This document shows, one piece after another, positions 1 to 8,716 of a DNA stretch of 32,974 bases. Below the pieces are notes generated by a model. It saw only the letters and a list, made by a program, of their open reading frames with translations. It had not been told where the DNA came from and searched no databases. Positions within the stretch are counted from its first letter, which is position 1, and each line of letters begins with the position of its first letter. A program made the position numbers and the translations under genes. The DNA comes from Bradyrhizobium sp. (GTDB taxonomy: Bacteria > Pseudomonadota > Alphaproteobacteria > Rhizobiales > Xanthobacteraceae): assembly GCF_019242285.1 (NCBI RefSeq), contig NZ_JAFAVV010000476.1, positions 1 to 32,974 of the forward strand. The letters are read 5' to 3'.

Positions 1-3000
1 GGCCACCGGCCGCGGCGAGACGAAACGTTCCTGAAAGACCTCGAAGGCCGGCACGCCGCTCGCGCGCAGGCCCGCGGACATCGCTGCCATCATCGCGTCG
101 GGACCGCACAGGTAGAACCTCGCGCGGCGCCGGATCAGGCTCTCCTCGATGGCGGTGAACTCCAGGCGTCCAGCGCGATCATAGTCCACGCCCAGCCGGT
201 CGGACGCCACCGGGCGGCTATAGAGCGTCACGGTGCGAAGCTCCGGCATCGCCACGGCCAATTCGCGCAAACGGGCGGCGAAGGCATGGTGCATGCGCGA
301 CGGCACGACGTAATAGAGATGAATCTCCGGCCGCTGCGCCTGCGTGGCGAGCGTTTCGAGATAGCTCATGAACGGCGTGATGCCAATGCCACCGGCCAGC
401 AGCACGACCGGAAATTCATTCGCAAGCGGCAGCAGGAATTTTCCCGTCGGAGCCTGCGCCAATAGCGTCTGCCCGGGTCTGGCCGCCGCCAGCAGCGGCG
501 AGATGATTCCGCCTGCCACGGTCTTCACGGCGACGCGGTAGCCTTGGACTTCGGCGCCAGCCGCTCCGCAGAACGAATAAGATCGCACCGTTTGCGCATC
601 GCGGTGTCCTTCGTCATACGCAAGCGTCAGGAACTGGCCCGGCGCGAAGCCGGGCAACGGGCTGCCGTCAGCCGCTGCGAGGTCGAGGCACACGACATCC
701 TCCGCCGGCCGGCTCACGGCGCGGACGACGAGCGGTCGAAAACCTTGCCACGGCCGCGGCTTTGCATCGCTGCGGACGATATCGCAAGCGAGCGAGCGAT
801 AGCCGGGCGCGCCCGAGATCGGGTCGCGAAGTTCGTCCGTCGCCAGTGAATTGTAGTTGGCATCATCAGCACCGAGCAGATCGAAGCCATCGAGCCCGAG
901 ATCGGGACAGCCCTGCCACCAGCCATATTCGGCGACCGCGACGTGATCCGCCAGCGCCGGATCGATGCGCGCGGCCATGGTGATGCGGCGTCCCTTCGCG
1001 GCCCGAATCTCGACGCGGTCGCCGTCGGCGATGCCCCGCCGCGCGGCCAGCGCGGGCGACATTTCCACGCGCGGCAGCGGCGAACGCCGGCGCAAGGCCG
1101 TGATGCCGCGATGCTGACTGTGGCAGTAATAGCCGTTCTTCGCGCTCAGCAGCGTGATGGGAAACGCCGGGTCCATGGCTGCGTCCGGCAGCGGCGCCGG
1201 CACCGGCGGATAGCCGTGCGCGAGCAGGCGCTGCGAATACAATTCGACCCGACGCGTCGGCGTCGGGAAGCCGGTGACGGCGTCGTTCTTGGTCTCGGCA
1301 TATTTGCGGAAGCGGTGCTGCAGCGGCACGCGCACGCCCTCGGGCCGCGCGCGCAGTTGCGCGGTCGAGAGCCCGACCGGCTTCAGCACCTCGTTCCAGG
1401 CGCGATCGAAGTCGCCGTCGTAGAAGCGCTCGCCGAAACCGAGCCGCTTCGCGAGTTCGGCCGCGATCCAGTGATCGGAACGGCTCTCGCCGATGGCGTC
1501 GACCATCTGCGGTCGCAACTGCACGTGCTCTTGCGCATTGGCGGTGATCTCGAAGCCGGCGCGCAGCGCCTCGCGCTCCCACGCCGTGTTCACGGGCAGG
1601 ATGATGTCGGCATAGCGCGAGGTCGGGTTGGGCCTGAGGTCACAATGCACGTAGAATTCGAGCTGCTCCAGCGCCGCGCGGCCCAGCGCGGGATCCGGCT
1701 GCGAGACCAGCAGGTTCGATCCGAAGCTGACCAGGCCGCGCACGCGATAAGGCACGCTGTCGCGAATCGCGCGGTACAGATCGGGGCCCGTGATCCAGCC
1801 GCGCGACGGCGGCCCCAGCGGCAGCCTGTCGAGCCCGATCGCCTTCCGCCGCTGCTCGGGCGGCAGCATGGCGTAGCTGCTGAGCGGAGCCACCGCGGGC
1901 GCGGCCCACCAGACATTGCCGCCGGGAGCGTCATACTGGCCCTTGAGCGCGAACAGCGTGGCGATGGCGCGGTCGATCTGGGAGGCATTGGTGTGCTGGC
2001 CGACACCGGTCCAGCAATAATAGCTGAGCGATGGTGCGCGCGCGATCTCGTCAGCGACGGCGGTGATGGCGACTTCCGGCAATCCGGTCAGATCAGCAGC
2101 GCGCGCAATCGAGAATTCGCGCGCGGCGCCGGCGTACAGCGCAAACGCCGGCCGGCATGCGACCCGTCGTCCTTCGATCACGATCTCGAATGTTCCCTCG
2201 AGCGCCAGCCGCTGCGCCTGCGCTTCCGGCATCGCCTGCGTCGTGTCGTAGGACACCGGCGCCTGTGCCATCTCATCAAACACGACGAAAGCGTCGCCGC
2301 CGGGCAAGCCGATCTCCTCCGCCTTCAGAAAGCGGCCGGTATCGCCGCGCACCAGCAGCGGCGCATTGGTCCAGCGACGGACGAAGTCATGGTCATAGGC
2401 TTTGCGCGTGATCAGCAAATTGGCGAGCGCAAGCGCCAGGACGCCGTCCATCCCCGGTGCGATCTGCAGCCAGAGATCTGCGTCGCGCGCATGCGCCGTG
2501 CGGCGCGGATCGATCACGACGAGGCGGGCGCCGTTGCGCCGCGCTTCGCCGATCGCCTCGGCCTGCGCCAGCCACGCGGTCGCGGGATTGTGGCCCCACA
2601 GCACGATCAGGCCGGAATGCCGATAATCCGGGACCGGCACGCCGGTGCCGAAGGTGAACTCGTGGCCGTGATCCTTGTGCCAGTTGCACAGCTCGGTCGC
2701 GTAGCAGATGTTGGGGCTGCCGAACGTCCAGACGAAGCGCTCGAGCCACGGCAGCGAGTCCGACATCGAAGTGGCGCTCGGCGAGGTGAAGCCGAAGGCG
2801 ACCGCCTCGGGTCCGCTCTCGGCGGCGATCTGCCTGAGCCTGCCCGCAATCCGATCCAGCGCCTCATCCCAGGCGATCGGCTGCCAGCCCGGATCGTCAG
2901 CATGCTTCGGCCGGGTGCGGATCAGCGGCGTCATCAGGCGGCGCGCGTCGTGCACGATCTCCGGCGCCGCCCGACCCTTCGGACACAGCGCCTTGCCGGT

Positions 3001-3138
3001 CGGGTGCGAGGGCAGTGGCTTCACCTCGACCAGCCGGCCGTTCTCGATCACGTTGAGCGAGCCGCAACGCGAACGGCAGAAGGTGCAGAAGCCGGGGATC
3101 TCGCGGCGGACGTCGTTGCGCAACGATGCTGCGTCCAT
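1..3138 (-). CDS. Molybdopterin oxidoreductase fused to FAD/NAD ferredoxin reductase (3' end outside window)
   Basis: A single open frame of 1046 codons runs off the left edge with no stop. The N-terminus has a 4Fe-4S motif (Cys18, Cys21, Cys25, Cys52) typical of Mo-bisPGD enzymes of the nitrate, thiosulfate and polysulfide reductase group. Cys151 (ELCNWHKD) is a candidate Mo ligand. A dinucleotide-binding C-terminal Mo domain follows, with KNGYYCHSQHRG from residue 667. From about 780 the chain becomes a ferredoxin-reductase module: RSYSFC at 852-857 (FAD), AGGIGITPF at 915-923 and YLCGPD near 1009-1014 (NAD). The last residues read ERFVSPRPVA, a linker that in phthalate-dioxygenase-reductase-like proteins leads to a C-terminal 2Fe-2S domain; that domain would lie outside the window. 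The ATG at 3138 has GGAG 7 nt upstream; an in-frame ATG at 3216 is possible. The substrate is unknown. The protein probably draws electrons directly from NAD(P)H. Confidence 0.88.
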   Translation of the reverse strand, partial: MDAASLRNDVRREIPGFCTFCRSRCGSLNVIENGRLVEVKPLPSHPTGKALCPKGRAAPEIVHDARRLMTPLIRTRPKHADDPGWQPIAWDEALDRIAGRLRQIAAESGPEAVAFGFTSPSATSMSDSLPWLERFVWTFGSPNICYATELCNWHKDHGHEFTFGTGVPVPDYRHSGLIVLWGHNPATAWLAQAEAIGEARRNGARLVVIDPRRTAHARDADLWLQIAPGMDGVLALALANLLITRKAYDHDFVRRWTNAPLLVRGDTGRFLKAEEIGLPGGDAFVVFDEMAQAPVSYDTTQAMPEAQAQRLALEGTFEIVIEGRRVACRPAFALYAGAAREFSIARAADLTGLPEVAITAVADEIARAPSLSYYCWTGVGQHTNASQIDRAIATLFALKGQYDAPGGNVWWAAPAVAPLSSYAMLPPEQRRKAIGLDRLPLGPPSRGWITGPDLYRAIRDSVPYRVRGLVSFGSNLLVSQPDPALGRAALEQLEFYVHCDLRPNPTSRYADIILPVNTAWEREALRAGFEITANAQEHVQLRPQMVDAIGESRSDHWIAAELAKRLGFGERFYDGDFDRAWNEVLKPVGLSTAQLRARPEGVRVPLQHRFRKYAETKNDAVTGFPTPTRRVELYSQRLLAHGYPPVPAPLPDAAMDPAFPITLLSAKNGYYCHSQHRGITALRRRSPLPRVEMSPALAARRGIADGDRVEIRAAKGRRITMAARIDPALADHVAVAEYGWWQGCPDLGLDGFDLLGADDANYNSLATDELRDPISGAPGYRSLACDIVRSDAKPRPWQGFRPLVVRAVSRPAEDVVCLDLAAADGSPLPGFAPGQFLTLAYDEGHRDAQTVRSYSFCGAAGAEVQGYRVAVKTVAGGIISPLLAAARPGQTLLAQAPTGKFLLPLANEFPVVLLAGGIGITPFMSYLETLATQAQRPEIHLYYVVPSRMHHAFAARLRELAVAMPELRTVTLYSRPVASDRLGVDYDRAGRLEFTAIEESLIRRRARFYLCGPDAMMAAMSAGLRASGVPAFEVFQERFVSPRPVA

Positions 3139-3323
3139 TGGCGCTCCATGTCGGCTGCGCCAGGGGCGGAGCGCGTCTCCACGCTCGCTCGGCTCGGCCG
3201 GCGGCGATCTTCTCATCAATTTCGAGCCGAATGCAAATCTCGGTCAACGAACCGAGCCTGACGAACGGGCTCCGGCCGGTTCCCGATCGGGGTCGGTCAG
3301 CGGGCTGCCCCTGCCACGAGACG

Positions 3324-5792
3324 CTACGCGGGCACCCGGCACAGGGCACGCGGCGCGCCTCTCGCCAGCGCGACCGCGATCTCCTCGGCGACGATCGGCC
3401 AGCGCACGACGTCCGAGATGCCGGCGCTCACGAGCGTGTCGGCGTCGATCTCGGTCGCGGTCCTCGCAAGCACGATCGGTGCGGCCGGCAGAGCTGCGTG
3501 CAGCGCCGCCGCCAATTCGAGCGAGGCCCCGATCGGCCCGAGATGACCGACCACGACCATGTCGAAACGGTCCGGATGGGCCCCAGACGCCGCGAGCGCG
3601 GCTTCCGCAGTCGCAAAGCCGACCGGCTCGTAGCCAAGCGCCGCCAGCAATTCCTCGTCCCGCAGCAGGCGCTCGCTGCCGGCCACCAGCATGACGGTCT
3701 CGCCCGCTCCCGCCGGAAGCCCGACACTGTCCGGCTCCGGCATCTGCCCGACCGCCGTCGCCTCGGGCAGCCAGACCTCGAAGCGACTGCCCTCGCCGGG
3801 CTTGCTCTGCACGCTCACCACCCCACCATGCTCGCGCGCGATCTCGCGCGCCGTCGCAAGCCCAAGGCCGTTTCCCGACGATCGCGTGGTGAAGAACGGT
3901 TCGAAGATCCGCGTCAGCGTGAGCTCGTCCATGCCGGAGCCGTTATCGGTCACGGTGATGCACACATAGCGGCCGGGACCAATCTCGTCGTGGCTCAAAG
4001 GCCGTGCCTTCCGCAGCTCGCGCTGCTCGGCCGCGATCTCGATGCGGCCGCCATCCGGCATCGCATGCGCCGCGTTGTTGCAGAGGTTGAGGATCACCTG
4101 TTGCAGCTGGGCGGGCTCGCCGCAGATCATCAGCTTGCCCTCGGGATGGCGGATGGCGAGCTCGACGCTCGAGGGCAGCGAGACCTCGAGCAGCGACGCG
4201 ACCTCTCCCACCACGTCGCATAGATTCAGCAGCTTGCGCGGCACGTCGCGCCGTCGTCCATAGCCCAATATCTCGTCGATGAGATCCCGTGCCCGCTCCG
4301 CGCTGAGGCGGATGCCGGCGAGATTGCGCACGAGCTTGGTGTTCGAGCCGACATGGTCGGCCATCACCTCGGCATGACCGAGAATGCCGCCGAGGATGTT
4401 GTTGAAATTGTGCGCGATGCCGCTGGTGAAGATCCCGATCTTCTCCATCCGTGTGGCCTGCCGGAGCCGCGACTCCAGCCGCGCGCGCTCCATCTCGACC
4501 GTATGCCGTTCGAGCGCATGGACGATGGTGTCGAGCGCCGTGCGCGCCAGCGACAGCTCTCCCGGCGCCGCGATACCGCACGGTCGGCCGACCACGTCGA
4601 AGCCCAGCAGCACGCGGGTGCCGTCGCTGTTGATGGTCGTCGCGCAGGCCCATCCTCCGAGGCCGAAACCGAGCAGAGCCGCCTGGTCTTCGCCCGGCGG
4701 CATCTTTGAAACCCGGGCGACATGCACGATGCCATCGCCCCCGACGCCGATCCGGGCCGCCATTTCGGGAGCACGCTCGGGCCATCCCGGGGGAGGCTCC
4801 ATCCCGGGCTTGTGCCAGACATGCAACCGCCGTCTGGCTCCCGTGGTCACCAGATAAATGCGGTCCGCGCCGATGCAGATCCCGATGGCGGCCACCGCGC
4901 GGTCGATCTCCTCATCGAGGCCGTGAGGCTGCGCCTCGAGGAAGCGCATCGAGATCGCGGCGATCACGTGCTCCAACGCGGAGCGACGCCGCAGGATGCT
5001 GGAACGCTTTCTCAGTCCGAGCGCAAGCTGGACCAGGAAAGCCACCAGAACCAGCGACAGGCCATAGAGCACGCGACGGTACTGCCGGGCCTGCTCCCGC
5101 GAGACGGATTGGCGCTTCAGGATCATCGCGCGCAGCGCATTCTGCTGCTCCACATTCGGCAGCGCGGCCAAGCTGCGCAACCTGCCGTCGACCGATGGAA
5201 GCATGCGAGCGACCAGCCGACCATGCGCCAGCAGGCTCTCGACCGCATCACCCTGGCCGTTATGAACAGCCTCGCGGTCGAGGTCGTCCAACCGGTTCTG
5301 TGCCTCCTGAACAACGACGGAGGAGGTATCGAGCGTGAGATTGAGGATCGCGGCCGCGGCTGCACTGATCACGGGATCCAGCTCCGGCGAAACCGATTTG
5401 GCGCTGGTGCGTCCGAAGAACGACAGCGAGTTGTGCAGCAGCGCGTTCTGGCTCTTGAAATGCTCGACCAGGTCTTCCTGCTGGTCGACGGAGGCCGCCA
5501 GGCGGTTGATCGCCTCGGTGGTTTCCACATCGATTGCGGCGGTCCCGCGCAAGCGGTCGAGCGAGACGCGCAGATCGCGGATCTCCCTCACCAGCGGATC
5601 GTAGTTGCGCAACGTGCCGGCACGCGCCGCGAAGACGTCGCGATAAAGCCCGTTCTCGACCATGCCAAAGCGCTCGATCTCGGTGAAGGCGTGGTCGAAC
5701 CCTTCCGCTTCCGGATTGACCGCGCGCAGCGACAGCCACGTCAGCAGCACGATCAGGAAGCCCACGGTGGCGGCGGCCGGGATCAACTTCAT
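3324..5792 (-). CDS. VirA-like sensor histidine kinase with degenerate C-terminal receiver
   Basis: This 822-residue membrane kinase has a transmembrane segment at about 8-24, a long helical periplasmic region to about 238, and a second membrane segment at about 240-262. A GAF-like region (about 280-420) precedes the kinase core. His461 lies in the H-box GIAHNFNN, with an N-box near 566-582 (NLCNNAAHAMPDGG), DNGSGMD at 616-622 and GNGLGLA at 640-646. The layout matches VirA-like kinases. The receiver at about 698-815 is degenerate: the acidic pair is replaced (VMLVAGSE), the phospho-Asp position is Gly749 and the KP motif is RWP. It probably regulates rather than accepts phosphate. The ATG overlaps the stop of the upstream cytochrome gene (ATGA). 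Its partner is probably the VirG-like regulator at 7592-8437. The signal is unknown, and no Ti-type vir genes are nearby. Confidence 0.9.
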   Translation of the reverse strand: MKLIPAAATVGFLIVLLTWLSLRAVNPEAEGFDHAFTEIERFGMVENGLYRDVFAARAGTLRNYDPLVREIRDLRVSLDRLRGTAAIDVETTEAINRLAASVDQQEDLVEHFKSQNALLHNSLSFFGRTSAKSVSPELDPVISAAAAAILNLTLDTSSVVVQEAQNRLDDLDREAVHNGQGDAVESLLAHGRLVARMLPSVDGRLRSLAALPNVEQQNALRAMILKRQSVSREQARQYRRVLYGLSLVLVAFLVQLALGLRKRSSILRRRSALEHVIAAISMRFLEAQPHGLDEEIDRAVAAIGICIGADRIYLVTTGARRRLHVWHKPGMEPPPGWPERAPEMAARIGVGGDGIVHVARVSKMPPGEDQAALLGFGLGGWACATTINSDGTRVLLGFDVVGRPCGIAAPGELSLARTALDTIVHALERHTVEMERARLESRLRQATRMEKIGIFTSGIAHNFNNILGGILGHAEVMADHVGSNTKLVRNLAGIRLSAERARDLIDEILGYGRRRDVPRKLLNLCDVVGEVASLLEVSLPSSVELAIRHPEGKLMICGEPAQLQQVILNLCNNAAHAMPDGGRIEIAAEQRELRKARPLSHDEIGPGRYVCITVTDNGSGMDELTLTRIFEPFFTTRSSGNGLGLATAREIAREHGGVVSVQSKPGEGSRFEVWLPEATAVGQMPEPDSVGLPAGAGETVMLVAGSERLLRDEELLAALGYEPVGFATAEAALAASGAHPDRFDMVVVGHLGPIGASLELAAALHAALPAAPIVLARTATEIDADTLVSAGISDVVRWPIVAEEIAVALARGAPRALCRVPA

Positions 5793-6766
5793 CGTGGCGC
5801 TCCGGTGACCGGCGAGCCGCGATAATTTCCCGTCAGCGTCTGCAGGAAGCCGACGATCGATTCGATCTGCGGATCGGTCAGGGTGCGGTCGAGCTGCGCC
5901 CTTGCCATCCTGCGCACCGCATCCTGCAGGGTGGCCGCGCTGCCGTCGTGAAAATACGGCGCGGTCGCCGCGACGTTACGCAGGCTCGGCACACGCACGA
6001 TCTCGGGCGGTCCTCGCACCAACGGGTGAAAGACGCCCTGTCGTTCGAACAGGTTGCCGCCGACGTTGCGCCCCTGATGGCAGGAGCTGCATCCGAACGA
6101 TTTGAACAGCCGATAGCCCTCGAGCTCGCTGGCCGAAAGTGCGGACGCATCGCCGCCGAGCCAGCGGTCGAACCGGCTCCCCGGGGTCACCAGCGAGCGC
6201 TCGAACGTCACGAGCGCGTCCAGGACGTTCTCGCGATCCGGCGCACGGCCGTAGGCCGCCAGGAAATCGGCGACGAGCTTTGGGTCGTGGTTCAGCTTGA
6301 GCGCGACCTCGTCGGCGCTGGTCTTCATGTACAGCGGATTTTCCAGCGACGCCTCCGCCTGTGCGGCAAGCTCGCGGAACTTGCCGCGCCAGTCCAGGCG
6401 AAAATTCAGGGATGCATTGAAGATGCTCAGCGTATCGAACGGCGGCTTCGATCCATCGCGGGCCGGACGACCGCTGCCGGCACCGTTGCTGTGGATATCG
6501 TGGCAGGACACGCAGGCCAGCGTTCCGTCCGCGGACAGGCGCGTATCGGAGAACAGCGTTTCGCCGAGCGCGAGCTTGAGCGGATCGGCATCGGGCGGGC
6601 CCGACAAATGGGTGATCGGCTCCTGGTCCGGCACGAGTTCCACCTGGAACGCGTCCGGACCGGACGGCGCCTGCGCGATCGCCGCGCCGACGAGCATCGC
6701 GCAAGCCAGCGACAGCAGGCCCGACACCGCCAGCAACACCAATCGCACCGGCAACCATCGCCTCAT
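5789..6766 (-). CDS. Di-heme cytochrome c peroxidase / MauG-like protein
   Basis: The product has 325 residues. An N-terminal hydrophobic segment (residues 6-32, ending AQA) looks like a signal peptide or anchor. Two heme c motifs are present: CVSCH at 85-89 and CSSCH at 226-230. They sit in the usual contexts of bacterial cytochrome c peroxidases (LSADGTLACVSCHD; FKSFGCSSCHQG), and the C-terminal PYFHDGSAATLQDAV block is also typical. It should act in the periplasm, reducing peroxide or oxidising a partner. Length suits the family. The frame could be extended upstream, but the ATG at 6766 overlaps the preceding stop by ATGA and begins the signal sequence, so it is preferred. It is co-transcribed with the DUF1127 gene and the VirA-like kinase, suggesting a redox- or substrate-sensing unit (inference). 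Confidence 0.88.
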   Translation of the reverse strand: MRRWLPVRLVLLAVSGLLSLACAMLVGAAIAQAPSGPDAFQVELVPDQEPITHLSGPPDADPLKLALGETLFSDTRLSADGTLACVSCHDIHSNGAGSGRPARDGSKPPFDTLSIFNASLNFRLDWRGKFRELAAQAEASLENPLYMKTSADEVALKLNHDPKLVADFLAAYGRAPDRENVLDALVTFERSLVTPGSRFDRWLGGDASALSASELEGYRLFKSFGCSSCHQGRNVGGNLFERQGVFHPLVRGPPEIVRVPSLRNVAATAPYFHDGSAATLQDAVRRMARAQLDRTLTDPQIESIVGFLQTLTGNYRGSPVTGAPR

Positions 6767-7452
6767 CCCAGATAGATCCCCTGCCGCGCGGCGTATTCGA
6801 TGTCGGAGCGCGTGAGCCCGACATCGCGCAGCGTCGGATCGTCGAGCCCTCGCAGCTCCGCCAGCGCGCGGCGCCGCGATTGCGCGCGCTGCCATTTCGC
6901 CATGAGCCGCACGGCGGGCGCGGCGATCGCGATGCGCCAGCCTGTGGCAATCGCCGGCGGCTGCTCAGCATCTGCGGCGCGGTCGGCACCCTCGCCAGCC
7001 GCCTGCGGCAGATCTTTCGGTGGTTCGGTGTGCGAGCTCCCGTTTCCCAGAATCACGCGCAGGTCGGGCTTTCCGCGTGCAGGCCCGTGGCTCGGCAGCG
7101 AGGGTCGGGAAGACGCGCATTCGGCAGCGCCTTCATGATGCAGCGTGGCCGGCGGAATGCAATACATCGCCTCCGCATAGGTCGCGCATCCCGCCAGCAC
7201 CTCGGCGACCACCCAGGATCCGGCCGCAAGCAGCAGATTCGGAAACGCATGACCGGCGAGATACGCAACATGCGTGCCAGCTCTCACGACACTTTTCCGG
7301 AAGGCCGACGGCCGCATTCGCTTGGCGCCGATCGCCGATGACGGCCTGCCATCGTCGAAGGGGCGATAGACGATCGCGCGCCGATCGGACTGCCGCGGCC
7401 AGCTGGCGCGCGATACGATTCGAGACCGGTAGAAATGCTTTACGGACGACAT
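6763..7452 (-). CDS. DUF1127-tailed protein of unknown function
   Basis: The product has 229 residues and only its C-terminus is recognisable. The last ~45 residues (RRRALAELRGLDDPTLRDVG, then LTRSDIEYAARQGIYLG) are a DUF1127 (YjiS-like) segment, normally found in small alphaproteobacterial proteins of about 45-90 residues. The N-terminal two thirds match nothing I know and contain one hydrophobic stretch (HVAYLAGHAFPNLLLAAGSW). The ATG at 7452 has GGGAG about 8 nt upstream. An in-frame ATG at 7581, directly after the regulator gene, also has a GGGGA close by and would add 43 residues. The stop overlaps the peroxidase start by ATGA, so the two are translationally coupled. DUF1127 segments of some small proteins bind RNA or affect phosphate and carbon metabolism; no role is assigned here. 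Confidence 0.7.
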   Translation of the reverse strand: MSSVKHFYRSRIVSRASWPRQSDRRAIVYRPFDDGRPSSAIGAKRMRPSAFRKSVVRAGTHVAYLAGHAFPNLLLAAGSWVVAEVLAGCATYAEAMYCIPPATLHHEGAAECASSRPSLPSHGPARGKPDLRVILGNGSSHTEPPKDLPQAAGEGADRAADAEQPPAIATGWRIAIAAPAVRLMAKWQRAQSRRRALAELRGLDDPTLRDVGLTRSDIEYAARQGIYLG

Positions 7453-7591
7453 TGAATTCTCCCAGACTACGTCAATGCGGGAGACTCTGCCGGGCGCATG
7501 TTTCCGCAGCATTCCGCCACGGCGATTTATGGCTACGCTTGTAATGGACCGCGCCGTCGCGCGCGTCGCGCTGCGCGTCATCGCTTCCCCG

Positions 7592-8437
7592 TCACAGGAG
7601 CTCGACGGGCAGCGCGAAGACGTAGCCGACGCCGCGTTCGGTGCGGATGATGGACGGCGCGCTCGGATCGCGCTCCAGCTTGCGCCGCAGCCTCAGCACC
7701 TGCACGTCGATGCTGCGATCAAAGACATCCTCGTGGATGCGCGTAGCCTGCAAGAGCTGCTCACGCGACAGCGGCCGCTGCGGCGCATCGAGAAACGCGA
7801 TCAACAGCGCGTATTCGCCCTTGGTCAACGCCACCGGCGCCCCACTGGAATCGGTCAACCGGCGATGGCGCCGATCCAGGAGCCAGCCACCGAAACGGCA
7901 GCGCCCCTTGTCGCCGTCGCGCGAGCCCACGGCCTGTCCGACCTCGCGCCGCCGGAGAACCGCGCGGATGCGGGCCAGCAATTCTCTCAATCCAAACGGC
8001 TTGGTGATGTAATCGTCGGCACCCAGCTCGAGACCGACCACGCGATCGATCTCGTCGCGGCGATGACCGGTGGTGATGATCACCGGCACGTCCGAGAGGG
8101 CACGAATCTCGCGCAACAGATCGAGGCCGTCGTCCTGGCCCAGCCGGAGATCGAGGACCACCAGGTCCGGCTGGCTCCGCGCGAGCAGACCGACCACCTC
8201 ATGGCGGCGCGAGGCGGAGATGGCGCGGATGTCGTGCTCCTCGAGATAATTCATCACGAGGTGCCGCATCGTGCTGTCGTCCTCGACGACGAGGCAGGTG
8301 GCCACCTTCCGGTCGGAGCCGCCACCCAGGGCCGATGGCACGGACGGTCCCGCAGTGGGTCTGTCTGATCCGTCGATTTCCATGTGAGACGGCTGGGGGG
8401 GCCGGCCGATAAAAATATGCTCAGACCTTCCAATCAC
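7592..8437 (-). CDS. VirG-like OmpR-family response regulator
   Basis: The 281-residue protein has a ~44-residue N-terminal extension, a receiver domain and an OmpR-type winged helix. The acidic pair lies in VVEDD (50-54), the phospho-acceptor is Asp96 in VVLDLRLG, with Thr123 and Lys146 (TKPFG) conserved, so unlike the kinase-linked receiver this one looks functional. The C-terminal domain (about 185-278) ends in RTERGVGYVF and carries LSREQLLQATR and DRSIDVQVLRLRRKLE, close to VirG. The GTG start at 8437 has a clear GGAGG 8 nt upstream; an ATG at 8383 is the alternative and would begin just before the receiver. It leads the minus-strand run that ends with the VirA-like kinase and probably controls that operon and/or the divergent cytochrome locus. 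Confidence 0.9.
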   Translation of the reverse strand: MIGRSEHIFIGRPPQPSHMEIDGSDRPTAGPSVPSALGGGSDRKVATCLVVEDDSTMRHLVMNYLEEHDIRAISASRRHEVVGLLARSQPDLVVLDLRLGQDDGLDLLREIRALSDVPVIITTGHRRDEIDRVVGLELGADDYITKPFGLRELLARIRAVLRRREVGQAVGSRDGDKGRCRFGGWLLDRRHRRLTDSSGAPVALTKGEYALLIAFLDAPQRPLSREQLLQATRIHEDVFDRSIDVQVLRLRRKLERDPSAPSIIRTERGVGYVFALPVELL

Positions 8438-8716
8438 TCAGATACCTCCAAATCCCCATTCGGCCTATAGAGCAAGCCATATTGCGGGGCAGCACACGAT
8501 TGAGAGATCAATTTGTTACCGTTGGTTTGTGATCTGGCGCATAGTTCGCGTTCGTGCAAAGCCCAGCGCCTCTCAGCAGCCGCGCTACGCCCGTAACCGG
8601 AAACGAATCCGTCGAAATCATCCCGTATTGCGCCGCCGGCCACTCTCCGCCGCCGACACGAATTGTCGCGCAAACCGACCGGCCTGTCCGCCGAACGGAA
8701 CTCTGGAGAGATTTTA
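8438..8716. promoter_or_regulatory. Divergent intergenic region between virG-like gene and cytochrome c locus
   Basis: This 279 bp gap lies between divergently read genes and must hold both promoters. It includes a more AT-rich patch near 8500-8530 (gattgagagatcaatttgtt), which contains a pair of half-matching ATTGA/TCAAT arms. Such inverted TCAAT-type sites resemble what VirG-class regulators bind, but no exact vir box is present. A ribosome site GGAGAG precedes the ATG at 8717. Confidence 0.35.

Noticed and set aside
943..3261. A 772-codon plus-strand frame opposite the molybdoenzyme
   Set aside because: It is rich in Arg, Ala and His with no domain pattern, and lies antisense to a frame with clear Mo, FAD and NAD motifs. 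Long antisense frames are common in high-GC DNA.
3324..8437. Part of a Ti-type virulence region
   Set aside because: Only the regulators resemble VirA and VirG. No VirB, VirD or VirE genes or border repeats are seen, and the neighbours are redox proteins.
8500..8530. A true vir box
   Set aside because: The string resembles TCAAT arms but does not match the full consensus on either strand, so only a weak regulatory note was kept.
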